Below, piece after piece: positions 43,142 to 52,594 of a DNA stretch of 64,000 nucleotides. The translations under genes were made by a program, and so were the position numbers. Position 1 is the stretch's first letter; the number at the start of each line of letters is the position of its first letter. This stretch comes from JAAFHZ01 sp964247085 (GTDB lineage Bacteria > Cyanobacteriota > Cyanobacteriia > Cyanobacteriales > Chamaesiphonaceae). The notes below the pieces were generated by a model. The model saw only the letters and a list, made by a program, of their open reading frames with translations. It searched no databases and had not been told where the DNA came from. The stretch covers positions 1 through 64,000 of the forward strand of contig CAXTSX010000015.1 in the NCBI GenBank assembly GCA_964247085.1, read 5' to 3'.

Positions 43142-43763
43142 AGTCTCCTATCGCTGATCTTAAGTGTTCAGAACATACTTGTGGTAAGATTACTCTAAAT
43201 AAATTCACAGAATAGAAAAGTTTAGTCCATGAAAGGTAATTGGATTTAATCGCCTCGTAATTTAGATGTAGTAATTTATTTTAGCATCGCCATACAGCTG
43301 TTTTCTCACTGATTTTTTTTTATGCTCTTTCTTTTTTTCAATGTGTGTAATATATTTTAGAGTACCCAGCTCGTATATATTTATCATCATGAACTAGAGA
43401 ATATTTTTAAGTCCTCTGAATTGACAACCATCGTCAACGCTGAACTGTGTTTTATGAGCTGAGATTGGAATCAGCTCTAATTTATAAGAATCATCTCGTT
43501 ACACTCAGTAGCTGTAAATCAGGGTAGTACATTGATTCTATCAAAGAGTCAGCTTGAACTTTATCTTCATTGTCATGAGTTAACTCCGGCAGAATCTCAG
43601 ATTTTGATGATGGTATGGAGAAGTGATATGTAGTTGATTATTTTCTTCAGGAGCATATAGCTAACATAATACTTAAGGTGGAACAGCTTGTCCTGCAAGG
43701 GTTTTAGCTTTCGCCTGACAGCGTAGGTCTTACGGCGATTTCCGTTAGGCAAGACCCAGATCA

Positions 43764-43786
43764 AAGTGTCCCGCTTTAAGTTGCTA
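43764..43786. repeat. 23-bp dispersed repeat, copy 1
   Basis: The sequence that begins AAGTGTCCCGCTTTAAG is identical over 23 bases to 52811-52833, nine kilobases away. Here GTTGCTA is doubled just afterwards. It is a probable end of an insertion sequence (see findings). Confidence 0.6.
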
Positions 43787-43904
43787 GTTGCTACCCTAAT
43801 TTTCTAGATAATGTAAAGGTTGACAAAATTTCCGGGCATAACTAAGGAAAGATCTGGAGAATGTTTTCAAAGTAATTTTAGTTTAAAAATATTTAGTAAT
43901 ACCA

Positions 43905-45011
43905 ATGACTAAAAAACGAATCACTTTTTTTCAAGATGCATTGCGTGGTGGTGGCGCTGAAAAAGCAGTTGTAAATATGCTGCAAGGGTTATCAGGAAAA
44001 GACTTTATCCTTGACTTAGTGCTAGCTAAGTTGGAGGGGCCGTACTTGGATATGATTCCGAAGGAAGTCAATATTATTGACTTGGGAACTAACCGAGCAA
44101 TGAAATCTATTTTTCCTTTAGCCAGTTATTTACGAAAAAATCGACCATGGGCTTTAGTTGCTAATATGGGTCATGTCAACATAGCTACTGTTATTGCCAA
44201 AGAATTATCAGGAATATCAACTCGATTAGTTATAGTTGAGCAAAATAATATATCGGCTCATCCATTAAGTTTACCTAGAGCTAGGCTGATTAAGCCTTTT
44301 GCCAAAATATTATATCCACGGGCAACTGTCGTCGCCGGAGTATCGGCAGGAGTGGCTAGAGATATTGAGTATCAATATGGATTAGTTCCTGGCCATGCTC
44401 AAGTAATTAATAATCCGGTTGTAGATGAAGCATTGTTTATTAAGGCGCAAGCGACTCCAGATCATCCTTGGTTTCAGGATCGAGAGATTCCGGTGTTTTT
44501 GGCAGTAGGTAGATTAACCGAGCAAAAAGACTTTCCAAATCTGTTGCAAGCTTTTGCTTTGCTTAGAGCTAAAAAAACAGCCCGCCTGATTATTTTAGGG
44601 GAAGGTGAAGATCGTGCCAAACTGGAGGCGGAAGTCGATAGATTGGGTCTCAAAACAGATGTGATTTTGCCTGGTTTTACAGCTAATCCCTATTCTTATA
44701 TGAGTCATGCAGCAGCTTTAGTTTTATCTTCTCGGGAAGAGGGTTTGCCCACAGTGCTGATTGAGGCAATGGGCTGTGGTTGTCAAATTGTTTCGACGGA
44801 CTGTCCTAGTGGTCCTGACGAAATTCTGGAGAATGGCAAATACGGTATTTTGGTACCAGTTTCCAACAGTCTGGCTTTATCGGAAGCGATGTTTAAAGTA
44901 TTGGATAGTGATATTCCGAAGGAAGTTCTAATAGAAAGAGCCCAATATTTTTCTACCGATAAGGTGGTAGCCAAATTTTTAGAACTTTTACATTCTTTGC
45001 AAATAGATTAA
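43905..45011 (+). CDS. Glycosyltransferase family 4 protein
   Basis: This 368-residue GT-B enzyme has an N-terminal GGGAEKAVVNMLQGL signature and VGRLTEQKDFPNLLQAFALL. The donor site is SSREEGLPTVLIEAMGCGCQIV. It starts a plus-strand pair; the next glycosyltransferase begins 6 bases after its stop. Confidence 0.9.
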   Translation: MTKKRITFFQDALRGGGAEKAVVNMLQGLSGKDFILDLVLAKLEGPYLDMIPKEVNIIDLGTNRAMKSIFPLASYLRKNRPWALVANMGHVNIATVIAKELSGISTRLVIVEQNNISAHPLSLPRARLIKPFAKILYPRATVVAGVSAGVARDIEYQYGLVPGHAQVINNPVVDEALFIKAQATPDHPWFQDREIPVFLAVGRLTEQKDFPNLLQAFALLRAKKTARLIILGEGEDRAKLEAEVDRLGLKTDVILPGFTANPYSYMSHAAALVLSSREEGLPTVLIEAMGCGCQIVSTDCPSGPDEILENGKYGILVPVSNSLALSEAMFKVLDSDIPKEVLIERAQYFSTDKVVAKFLELLHSLQID

Positions 45012-45017
45012 ATAATC

Positions 45018-46208
45018 ATGTCTAATTTAAATGAGTCTAGCGCTGAAAAACAGTTAATCAAAGTTGTTTTTGTTGTTACTGGCTTGGCTACTGGGGGAGC
45101 AGAAATGATGCTCTATAAATTTTTGACTCGGATTGATCGAGATCGGTTTGCGCCGACGGTGATTTCTTTAATTAGTGGCGGAGTTTTTGTTGATCGATTT
45201 AAAGCTCTCGATATTCCTTTGTATCAGCTGGGAATGCAAGCCGGGAAGCCTAGTCTCTCAGCACTCCAGCAATTAACTAAACTGTTGAAACAAATCAAAC
45301 CAGATTTAATTCAAGGTTGGATGTATCATGCCAATCTGGCAGCTCAGCTGGCCAATTTTCTAGCTGGTCGGAAAATACCAGTATTATGGAGTATACATCA
45401 TTCGGTAGAGTCTTTACGAGCTGAAAAACTAGGTCTGGCTGCCACTATTAAACTGACCAGTTTGCTGTCTAGCAAGGTTGCCCGGGTGATTTTTTCAGCG
45501 GAAAGGGGTCAAGCCCAACACATCGGTTTGGGATATTGCACTCAAAATGCCTTGACTATTGGAGATAACTTTGATCTTTCCAAATATAAGCCAGCCGATC
45601 AATCGGTCATGAATTTGCGCAAGTCGTTGAGTTTGGCTGAAAATTCTATTTTGATTGGGTCGATCGCCCGTTATGCTCCGATGAAGGATCATGCTAACTT
45701 CCTAGAGGCAGCAGCTCAGATCATTCCTGATCATCCCGATGTTCATTTTATTTTGGTCGGTCCTGGGGTAGACAATCAAAACCCCGCTTTGACCGAGCAA
45801 ATTCAACGGCTGGGCATTGGCAAACAAACTCATCTTTTAGGAGAACGCCAAGATATTCCGGTGTTAATGACTTCCCTAGATATTTTCACTTCTAGCTCCG
45901 CCTATGGTGAATCTTTCCCTAATGTACTGGGGGAAGCCATGTCTTGCCAAGTTCCCTGCGTAGCTACCAATGTGGGAGATTCGGCGACCATTGTTGGTGA
46001 GACCGGTTTGGTGGTACCCATCAAAAACTCTGCTGCATTAGCAGCAGCCTGGCGTAAATTAATTATGCTCGATCGCCCAGCCCGGAAAGAATTAGGTAAA
46101 AAAGCTAGAGAAAGAATTCAGCAAAACTTTGATCTAGATGCTCCCAATTCTTTTGTCCGCAAGTATGAAGATGCTTACGAAAAAGCCCTGTTGCAGATCA
46201 GACCCTAG
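45018..46208 (+). CDS. Glycosyltransferase family 4 protein
   Basis: The 396-residue GT-B enzyme has VVTGLATGGAEMMLYKFL near the N-terminus, SIHHSVESLRAEKLG in the acceptor domain and a C-terminal donor domain (GSIARYAPMKDHANFLEAA, SSAYGESFPNVLGEAMSC). It is co-transcribed with the preceding gene and is followed by a hairpin terminator shared with the convergent galE. Confidence 0.9.
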   Translation: MSNLNESSAEKQLIKVVFVVTGLATGGAEMMLYKFLTRIDRDRFAPTVISLISGGVFVDRFKALDIPLYQLGMQAGKPSLSALQQLTKLLKQIKPDLIQGWMYHANLAAQLANFLAGRKIPVLWSIHHSVESLRAEKLGLAATIKLTSLLSSKVARVIFSAERGQAQHIGLGYCTQNALTIGDNFDLSKYKPADQSVMNLRKSLSLAENSILIGSIARYAPMKDHANFLEAAAQIIPDHPDVHFILVGPGVDNQNPALTEQIQRLGIGKQTHLLGERQDIPVLMTSLDIFTSSSAYGESFPNVLGEAMSCQVPCVATNVGDSATIVGETGLVVPIKNSAALAAAWRKLIMLDRPARKELGKKARERIQQNFDLDAPNSFVRKYEDAYEKALLQIRP

Positions 46209-46224
46209 TCCGCATTTAGAAGTG

Positions 46225-46259
46225 GGAACCAATTTTTATAATTTACAAAAATTGGTTCC
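46225..46259. terminator. Bidirectional hairpin terminator
   Basis: GGAACCAATTTTT (46225-46237) and AAAAATTGGTTCC (46247-46259) form a perfect 13-bp stem with a 9-base loop. It lies between convergent genes; the A/T tracts at the loop side can serve both directions. Confidence 0.75.
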
Positions 46260-46270
46260 TAGCCTAAGGC

Positions 46271-47269
46271 TTAAGTATGGCGTTTTAGATGCCAATTCCA
46301 AGCATGTTGAATAATCGACTGTAATTGTGGATATTGAGGTTGCCAATGCAAAACTTCCCGTGCTTTAGCAGCACCACCAATTAAGGTCGATGGATCCCCT
46401 GGTCGGCGGGGGCATTCCACCACAGCAACTGCTTTGCCAGTGACTTGCTGAACGGTATTAATTACTTCTTTCACCGAAAAACCATTACCATTCCCCAAGT
46501 TGAAAATTTCACTAACCTGCTTTTGCAACAGGTACTCTAAACCCAGTACATGCGCTTCGGCCAAATCAGTGACATGAATGTAATCGCGGATGCAGGTGCC
46601 ATCCGGCGTATCATAATCGGTGCCGAAAATAGAAACAGAAGCCCGTTGACCGCCAGCGGCCTGTAAAACTAGTGGAATTAAGTGCGTTTCCGGGTTGTGA
46701 TCTTCACCCAATGATCCGTCTGGATCTGCACCAGCTGCATTAAAGTAGCGAAAAATAATCGATTTTAGCCCGTAAGCCTGGTCATAATCTTGCAAGATGC
46801 GTTCCATGGCTAACTTGCTAAAACCGTAAGGATTAATCGGGTGTTGGGGATGTTTTTCATCGATCGGAATCTGCTGGGGCATCCCGTAAGTCGCGCAGGT
46901 GGAAGAAAATACCAAATTTTTGATGCCATGCTCCCGCATTACATCTAACATCGCGATCGTGCCCACTACATTATTTTGATAGTACTTAGCCGGATCGGTA
47001 ACAGACTCACCGACATAGGCATAGGCTGCAAAGTGCATCACCGCATCAATTTTGTGAGTTGAGAAAACCTTAGACAGTAAATCTCGATCGCCAATCTCAC
47101 CTTGGATCAGTTCCGCTTTAAAATTGGCTTCTACCAAATCACGATGTCCGTAAACCAAGTTATCTAATATGACTACCTTCAAGCCTCTAGCTTCTAAGGC
47201 TTTGACTGCATGAGAGCCAATATATCCAGCTCCGCCAGTTACTAATATTGATCGATCGGTTAAATTCAT
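46271..47269 (-). CDS. galE: UDP-glucose 4-epimerase
   Basis: The 332-residue SDR enzyme interconverts UDP-glucose and UDP-galactose. GGAGYIGSHAVKALEARG starts the Rossmann fold. HFAAYAYVGESV, SSTCATYG, catalytic YGFSK and RYFNAAGADPDGSLGEDHNPE are canonical GalE blocks. The ending (PQYPQLQSIIQHAWNWH) is also typical. The length is normal. It supplies galactose for the surface polysaccharide. Confidence 0.95.
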   Translation of the reverse strand: MNLTDRSILVTGGAGYIGSHAVKALEARGLKVVILDNLVYGHRDLVEANFKAELIQGEIGDRDLLSKVFSTHKIDAVMHFAAYAYVGESVTDPAKYYQNNVVGTIAMLDVMREHGIKNLVFSSTCATYGMPQQIPIDEKHPQHPINPYGFSKLAMERILQDYDQAYGLKSIIFRYFNAAGADPDGSLGEDHNPETHLIPLVLQAAGGQRASVSIFGTDYDTPDGTCIRDYIHVTDLAEAHVLGLEYLLQKQVSEIFNLGNGNGFSVKEVINTVQQVTGKAVAVVECPRRPGDPSTLIGGAAKAREVLHWQPQYPQLQSIIQHAWNWHLKRHT

Positions 47270-47575
47270 TGTGACTATATTTTGGATATTGACGATTGTT
47301 TGCTGAGAATTACTAATTAAGTATAATATCTCAAAGCCATACTAAAAAATAAAGCTATATTATTGTGTTGTCTTTATGGTATAATTTCACGAAGACAGCA
47401 CAGAAAAGGGAAATCAGATAGGGTAGGGCGAATAGAAATAACTTTGCAAAAACTAATGGCGGTAATGCGCTTGACCTTTAATAGTCAAGGTTCATTTGGG
47501 ATGTTTGTCCTAATACAGACAAATTATCTTTGTTCAGTATAGAATTTACTCAATCATTACTTCCTAGCTGCTCGT
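47270..47575. promoter_or_regulatory. Divergent spacer with several inverted repeats
   Basis: GTGTTGTCTT (about 47364-47373) and AAGACAGCAC (about 47393-47402) form an inverted pair that brackets a TATAAT -10 candidate near 47380. Further on, CTTGAC/GTCAAG (near 47471-47490) and TTGTC/GACAA (near 47505-47523) form two short hairpins before the acetyltransferase start. No gene is seen. Confidence 0.45.
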
Positions 47576-48091
47576 ATGGCTATGGGGCGTTCGGGAAGAG
47601 AGCCATTGCTTTTAGTTCAAGACCCAACTTGGTATTATCAACGTCAACTACGCAAATATGAATTTTTTATCAACTGTCGCAAATCTTGGATTTGGTGGCC
47701 ATGGCGACGGTGGTTGACATATCAATACCTTTCTACTAGCTTGCGTCTTGGATTTTCAATTCCGCCGAATGTGATCGGGCCAGGATTGAATCTTGTTCAT
47801 GCGGGAAATATCCTAATTAACAACAAAGTTCAGATCGGTAGCAATCTAAGGATGAATATAGGTGTTGTAATTGGAGCAGGAACAAATGAAAGCGCTATGC
47901 CAGTGATTGGTTGCAATGTAGTGATCGAACCGGGTGCCAAAATTTTCGGTGCTATTCATATCGCTGACTGGACTCATATTGGTGCTAATGCCGTTGTTAA
48001 CAAGTCTGTGACGGAGCCAGGTACAATTATTGCAGGTGTTCCCGCCCGTTTCATTAAGCACAATTCACTCTACTCTGGCATCACAAGTTAG
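47576..48091 (+). CDS. Hexapeptide-repeat acetyltransferase (serine acetyltransferase-like)
   Basis: The 171-residue left-handed beta-helix enzyme has PPNVIGPGLNLVHAGNILIN, IGSNLRMNIGVVIGAGT and IGANAVVNKSVTEPGTIIAGVPARFI. This is the CysE/WcaB type in polysaccharide clusters, which O-acetylates sugars from acetyl-CoA. It lacks the N-terminal helical domain of true CysE, so a sugar acetyltransferase is more likely than cysteine biosynthesis. Confidence 0.85.
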   Translation: MAMGRSGREPLLLVQDPTWYYQRQLRKYEFFINCRKSWIWWPWRRWLTYQYLSTSLRLGFSIPPNVIGPGLNLVHAGNILINNKVQIGSNLRMNIGVVIGAGTNESAMPVIGCNVVIEPGAKIFGAIHIADWTHIGANAVVNKSVTEPGTIIAGVPARFIKHNSLYSGITS

Positions 48092-48254
48092 TTGTCGTCT
48101 AGATAAACACAAAAACAGATCAGCTAAATTTTAAATTGAACTTTGTTTCGTGATGCTTGCCAGCATACAGGCTTGATCGATAAAGAATCAACTAAAATGT
48201 TTGATCGAACCATCATATACTTAAACCTTTATTCCACTGGGAGTCACCAATTGC

Positions 48255-49874
48255 ATGATTGAACAATTTAATATTAGTAAACGTAAACTGATAACATTTG
48301 TTCTGATGAGCATACTGGGATTCCTGGCCTATCTAGGTATTCAAACATCTGTTAACTTTGCCGCTGCTCCTACCAATCAAATGGTTTGGGTAGCACCCAG
48401 CCTCGAAAGAATCGGCAAAACAGACAATTCTAAAAGTCAAAAAAACATCGATTTATTTGCAGCGCGGGGTGAATACGAATCCTTTCAGATAGTTGTTAAA
48501 GCACCGCCGAAAGGTTTAAGCAATGTCAATATTTCAGTTTCCGACTTACAATCTACCAATGGGCGCAGTATTGCCAAAAAGAATATTACTCTCTATCGAG
48601 AGCATTATGTTGATGTCCGTAAATCCAGTCCTACCTGGGGCGGTCACACCAACAAGCCTTTGAACAAGGGCTCCTATCCAGATGCTCTAATTCCATTTAT
48701 CGACCCAGAAACCAATCTTCCTCCTCGAAAATCTGAACTAAGCGCTGTGCCCTTCAATTTAAAGGCCGCCCAAAACCAACCCATTTGGCTAGATGTATTT
48801 GTTCCCAGAAATACTAAGCCTGGTAAATATATTGGAAAGTTCACTGTCACCAGCGATCAGGGGCAAAGTGCAGGCCAGATCCAAATGAAAGTTGGAAACT
48901 TTGAGTTGCCATTGAAGCCATCGCTGGATTCTTCTTTTTCCTTCTGGAAGGCTCGGAGCAAGGCCAACAATGTAGAACTACTAAAGCACAGACTAATGCC
49001 GAGGGAAGTAGCCCTAGAAGATGAATCCTATCTGATGTCGAAGTGGGGACTCACTTCTGTAGACCTCGGACTTTGGAGTGGAGCTGATGTCTCTACCTGC
49101 AAGATGAAGCTAGCCCCGTCGGTACAAGAAATGAAGAAAAAAGCCGTGCAACATCAACCAGGCTTATTAGTTTACAACTACACTGCTGATGAAATTGATA
49201 ATTGTCCCGGCTTAATTTCACCGATGAAGCAATGGGGGAAAAATCTGGCTCAAGCTGGAGTTAAGAATTTAGTGACCATGAAGCCTATCCCGAGCTTGTA
49301 CAATGATGGCTCAAAAGCTGGTAAGTCAGTAGTAGACATTTGGGTACTGCAAGCCGAAATGTATGATAAGGCCACTCAACGAGTTAAGGAAGTGCGGAAA
49401 AAAGGTGATAAAGTCTGGTCTTACAATGCCTTAGTTCAAGGTAATCATGCTCCCCATTGGGAAATAGATTTTCCACCCATGAATTTTAGAATTCAGCCTG
49501 GATTTATTAATCAGAGTTTGGGCTTAAATGGCTTGCTCTATGCTCGTGTTGATGATTGGAAAAAAGATCCCTGGAATGATGTTCAGACTTTCAAGATGGA
49601 TAATTATGAGTTTCCCGGGGAGGGCATGTTAGTTTACCCTGGTGCTCAAGTGGGTATCAATGGTGTTGCTCCATCGATGAGGCTAAAATGGCTCAGAGAT
49701 GGAGTTGAGGACTATGAATATATTGAAATATTGAAAAAGATGGGTCGCGGTAATTGGGCACTAAAAGTTAGTAAAACAGTAGGAGCAGACTGGAAGAACT
49801 GGACTCACAGCCCTGGTGTTCTAGAATCAGGCAGACGTAAACTAGGGGATGAGATAGATAGACTATCCAAATAA
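48255..49874 (+). CDS. Exported DUF4091 protein, GH123-like, copy 1
   Basis: The 539-residue protein has an N-terminal membrane or signal segment (LITFVLMSILGFLAYLGI then AAAP). A beta-sandwich follows (ARGEYESFQIVVKAP; IWLDVFVPRNTKPGKYIGKF), then a TIM-barrel-like part and the DUF4091 end (MRLKWLRDGVEDYEYIEILK). Asp312-Glu313 in TADEID occupy the place of the adjacent acid pair used by GH123 glycosidases. It may trim or modify the exported glycan. A close paralogue sits 3.1 kb downstream. Confidence 0.85.
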   Translation: MIEQFNISKRKLITFVLMSILGFLAYLGIQTSVNFAAAPTNQMVWVAPSLERIGKTDNSKSQKNIDLFAARGEYESFQIVVKAPPKGLSNVNISVSDLQSTNGRSIAKKNITLYREHYVDVRKSSPTWGGHTNKPLNKGSYPDALIPFIDPETNLPPRKSELSAVPFNLKAAQNQPIWLDVFVPRNTKPGKYIGKFTVTSDQGQSAGQIQMKVGNFELPLKPSLDSSFSFWKARSKANNVELLKHRLMPREVALEDESYLMSKWGLTSVDLGLWSGADVSTCKMKLAPSVQEMKKKAVQHQPGLLVYNYTADEIDNCPGLISPMKQWGKNLAQAGVKNLVTMKPIPSLYNDGSKAGKSVVDIWVLQAEMYDKATQRVKEVRKKGDKVWSYNALVQGNHAPHWEIDFPPMNFRIQPGFINQSLGLNGLLYARVDDWKKDPWNDVQTFKMDNYEFPGEGMLVYPGAQVGINGVAPSMRLKWLRDGVEDYEYIEILKKMGRGNWALKVSKTVGADWKNWTHSPGVLESGRRKLGDEIDRLSK

Positions 49875-49908
49875 ATATATCTTGTACGACTAGTTTGAAG
49901 GCTGACTT

Positions 49909-50053
49909 GTGACTTAACCCCAATAAAGTGGACATTTCCGAGGGTGTATCCCATGGCAAATATACTTAAGCTATGTCAATAAAGACCATTCAAAGTCACC
50001 CCAAAACTGCCTAAGTTAACTGTTAACTATCCACATTATTGGGGCATGGTCAC
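49909..50053. mobile_element. Small inverted-repeat element (MITE-like)
   Basis: CCCCAATAAAGTGGA (49918-49932) pairs with TCCACATTATTGGGG (50030-50044) at 14 of 15 positions, and GTGAC/GTCAC extends the arms outward. The whole arms (49909-49932 and 50030-50053) match at 19 of 24. The 97-base interior is non-coding. There is no clear target duplication. The right end overlaps the stop codon of the adjacent Wzy-like gene. A MITE or a solo pair of IS ends fits best. Confidence 0.6.
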
Positions 50054-51306
50054 TTTATTTGAGAGCTGCCAGTTCCGTGCTCACTTATCCATTGACCTTC
50101 AGCAATTCCTAGCATTAGCGACCACATAATTAACTCTTTCGGATTATAAAAAGTAAAATCTAATGATTGACACACTAAAAAGAATGCAAAAATGAAAAAT
50201 GATGGATAGCATTGACGATAAAAGGTTTGAAAAATTCTTCTAATGAAGTAGAACCATAATAATAAAGATGAAAATCCTAATCCAAAATAGTATTCTATTA
50301 AAATACTATGAAAGTGTGGGACAGATTTGATTTTCCCTTCGTCAGTAAGAACATCTAAACTATTTAAATTCTGAAGTAGTGATGGAGTGGCATTTAAGCC
50401 AATACCAAATGCTGGAATATCTCCATTATTCATGATATTCACAGCAGATTCCCAAATAGCATCTCTTGAATTCAAAGTAGCAATTCCTTCCATGTCTGTG
50501 CGCTCGGATATCACATAATTAAAGGCATCTCCTGTGAAATTAGTGACAATAAAAAAACCCATAGTCATAGTCCCTAACAATACAGTAAAATATCTCAGAG
50601 TTGTTTTTAATGGAAGGCTTCTTGAATAAATAGCTAATAGAATAACTAGTAGTAGAATAGATGTCCTACTAAATGTAAGGAATAAAAAAATCAGAGAAAA
50701 CACTGCTATTTTATTGTATTTTCTAACTATAGCTATTAGAAAAACTATCACAGCGACTTGGCCAAAGCTGGGGGAGGTCATCGCTGCTGCAAATATTCTG
50801 TTATTTTCTCCAAATTGCAATTGAAATACAAATAGGGCACTCATTGATAAAATAATGAATAGAATTATTAAAATACTTTCTACTACTTTGATGCCTCTAC
50901 GAAGAACTAATCCCTTTGCAAAAGAAAAGCTTAAGAACACTCTCAACAAGACAACACTACAGTCCATTACATATTTAATATCTGTCCTTCGACCACTACA
51001 AAAGCTTAATAAAATCATTATTACTAGTAACAAGAAAATCAATATATCTTTCCCATCCATTTTTGTGGATCTATTTATAATGCTCCCTAGAATAGATAAT
51101 AATAATAATAAGTCGTACCATCCTAAATATGACTGATGCCATAGCTCACCAGGGGGTAGTGATTCGTCAACCCAAAAGGCAGAACTCCGTAGACTCATAT
51201 AAATTATTAAAGCAATGACTGGCATAGGTGCCATTTTCAAAGATTGTTTGAAATAGTCAAAAACCCCTAATAATTTATCTTCATTAACCTGTTTTGAGGA
51301 GGACAT
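50050..51306 (-). CDS. O-antigen polymerase/ligase-like membrane protein (Wzy family)
   Basis: The 418-residue protein has around ten transmembrane helices. The periplasmic loop carries LNSRDAIWESAVNIMNNGDI, then AFGIGLNA and PHFHSILIEYYFGLGFSSLL, the features of Wzy/WaaL proteins (R...W, G-G, H). It would polymerise the repeat units. The gene is visibly A+T-rich, lies between the two DUF4091 copies, and is bordered by mobile debris on both sides. It may have arrived by transfer. Confidence 0.82.
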   Translation of the reverse strand: MSSSKQVNEDKLLGVFDYFKQSLKMAPMPVIALIIYMSLRSSAFWVDESLPPGELWHQSYLGWYDLLLLLSILGSIINRSTKMDGKDILIFLLLVIMILLSFCSGRRTDIKYVMDCSVVLLRVFLSFSFAKGLVLRRGIKVVESILIILFIILSMSALFVFQLQFGENNRIFAAAMTSPSFGQVAVIVFLIAIVRKYNKIAVFSLIFLFLTFSRTSILLLVILLAIYSRSLPLKTTLRYFTVLLGTMTMGFFIVTNFTGDAFNYVISERTDMEGIATLNSRDAIWESAVNIMNNGDIPAFGIGLNATPSLLQNLNSLDVLTDEGKIKSVPHFHSILIEYYFGLGFSSLLLWFYFIRRIFQTFYRQCYPSFFIFAFFLVCQSLDFTFYNPKELIMWSLMLGIAEGQWISEHGTGSSQIK

Positions 51307-51427
51307 ATAGTTTTTTGAAATTATTGAAAATAATGATCTAACTATTTAACAACCTGATTGACTGACAAAAGTAGGATACAATCCTTCAAAAGACTGTGGG
51401 ATTAGATTGAAAGAAAAGGGTTATTAG

Positions 51428-51591
51428 AGAGTGTTTCAAAAGATCGACAAAGAAAGCTTCCAATAACATATGATATAAGTGAAATAAAGTAACTGAATAG
51501 AGTAAGAAAATCTTGTCCTACCGATTTAACCAATGAGCAGTGGGAGCTCATTAAGCCAGTGCTCCCGCCAGCTAAGAGTGAGTTCGAAAAA
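51428..51591 (+). pseudogene. IS5-family element 5' fragment
   Basis: A terminal-repeat-like GAGTGTTTCAAAAG begins near 51430. From about 51500 the plus strand reads CPTDLTNEQWELIKPVLPPA, the N-terminus of IS5/DUF4096-type transposases. Homology ends at about 51591 and is followed by stops. It is a truncated copy. Confidence 0.7.
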
Positions 51592-52025
51592 ATCCTTGAA
51601 ATCTTCACCAGGTAGGGATTTGGACTGGGCTGAGTTAAAATCGTTGAAAACCAATCTAGTCAGAGATTCCAGCAAAATCTTCAAACACCGTCATAAATTA
51701 CTGCTTCTTGATGGATGCCCATAATAATTAATTAGTACGTTGTATTTTGTGTATCTCTTATGTTACACCTTGAGTGTATACTTAGCTTAGTGGCGCAGAA
51801 AACTTTTTGGTATTAAATCATGGTTGCGGTAGTAAATATGGTTTTAGGACTTACGCATTGACCGAAATAGGAAGACGTGGGTTAAATGTCAAGCTTATTG
51901 CGTGTCGCGACAGGTTATTGTCGGGTAGTTGTCGCGAAAGTACAGTTCAGATTTCCCTTCAGGAACGCTACGCGAACGAAATGACAGAGTGAGATCGCTC
52001 CGACACAATCGATAAGAAAAAGAAA
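51592..52025. other. Mosaic of unidentified fragments
   Basis: No intact gene is seen. There are repeated TGTCGCGAC/TTGTCGCGA-type segments near 51901-51940 that look like an IS21-type end. A GGACTTACGCATTG piece near 51847 resembles ends of cyanobacterial IS copies. A short plus-strand frame (to about 51724, ending KLLLLDGCP) is not recognised. Confidence 0.35.
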
Positions 52026-52548
52026 TTAGGAAGCCTTAGATTTATTCGAGCGAGTCGTAGCAACTTGACGACAATAGCTTTCTGACTTGATTTCAAAGAT
52101 CACGCTATGATGAACAAGTCTATCGACAGCAGCAACCGTCATCATCGAATCTGGAAAAATGGATTCCCATTGGCTGAAAGGCTGATTGGCAGTGATGAGT
52201 AGACTTTTGCGCTCATAGCGATAAGCAATCAACTCAAACAGAACCGAAGTCTCTGCTTCAGATTTTTTGACATAGCCCAAATCATCCAAAACGAGAAGGT
52301 CAAAGCGGTCAAGCTTCCTAAGTAAGGCTGGGAGCTATAATTGAAGCTTGGCGTATTGCAGATCTTGGACTAAAGCATTAGCAGCAAAGAATTTAGCTCG
52401 CTTGCCTAATTCCACCATGCGACGAGCCAAACCCGCAGCCAGTTGAGTTTTTCCTACTCCAGAAAGCCCGAAAATAAGACAGTTACCAGCCCGTTCTAAC
52501 CAGGCTGTATCCTCAGCCAACTGCATCAGTGGTGCTGGATATTAGACG
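52026..52548 (-). pseudogene. IstB-like ATPase of an IS21-type element, truncated, with internal stop
   Basis: Translated on the minus strand, MQLAEDTAWLERAGNCLIFG, GLSGVGKTQLAAGLARRM (Walker A), then after a TAG at 52335-52337 LPALLRKLDRFDLLVLDDLG (Walker B) and YERKSLLITANQPFSQW continue in the same frame. These are the IstB landmarks. The first approximately 75 codons and the whole istA are missing; the reading frame meets a stop at about 52548. A single C-to-T type change (CAG to TAG) could explain the internal stop. Confidence 0.85.
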
Positions 52549-52594
52549 ACAGTAGTATAGGATATCGCTGTCGTCTGAATTGGCTTGTCAGATA
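52549..52594. mobile_element. Putative IS21-type end with inverted repeats
   Basis: AGACGACAG (about 52543) and CTGTCGTCT (about 52567) flank 15 bases, and TTGGCTTGTCA ends near 52590. Read on the minus strand the element would begin TGACAAGCC, consistent with TG...CA ends of IS21. The boundary is inferred. Confidence 0.4.

Larger units (their letters stand above)
42785..43904. other. 1.1-kb non-coding region with mobile debris
   Basis: No credible gene is found. It contains a 141-bp MITE (43001-43141), a hairpin near 43456-43477 (GAGCTGA/TCAGCTC), poly-T tracts around 43310-43340, and a 23-bp repeat (43764-43786) shared with the IS graveyard at 52.8 kb. On the minus strand, about 43780-43690, a short reading (TLIWVLPNGNRRKTYAV...) looks like a decayed protein end. 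The divergent polysaccharide operons must start their transcription here. Confidence 0.6.

Noticed and set aside
43690..43780. Possible short protein (TLIWVLPNGNRRKT...)
   Set aside because: It has no start in place and no recognisable domain, so it is described only as debris.
46225..46259. Attachment site or MITE
   Set aside because: It is a single long hairpin between convergent genes with no flanking duplication, so a terminator is the simpler reading.
51402..51608. Small minus-strand frame over the IS5 fragment
   Set aside because: It is antisense to the transposase remnant and shares no family motif.
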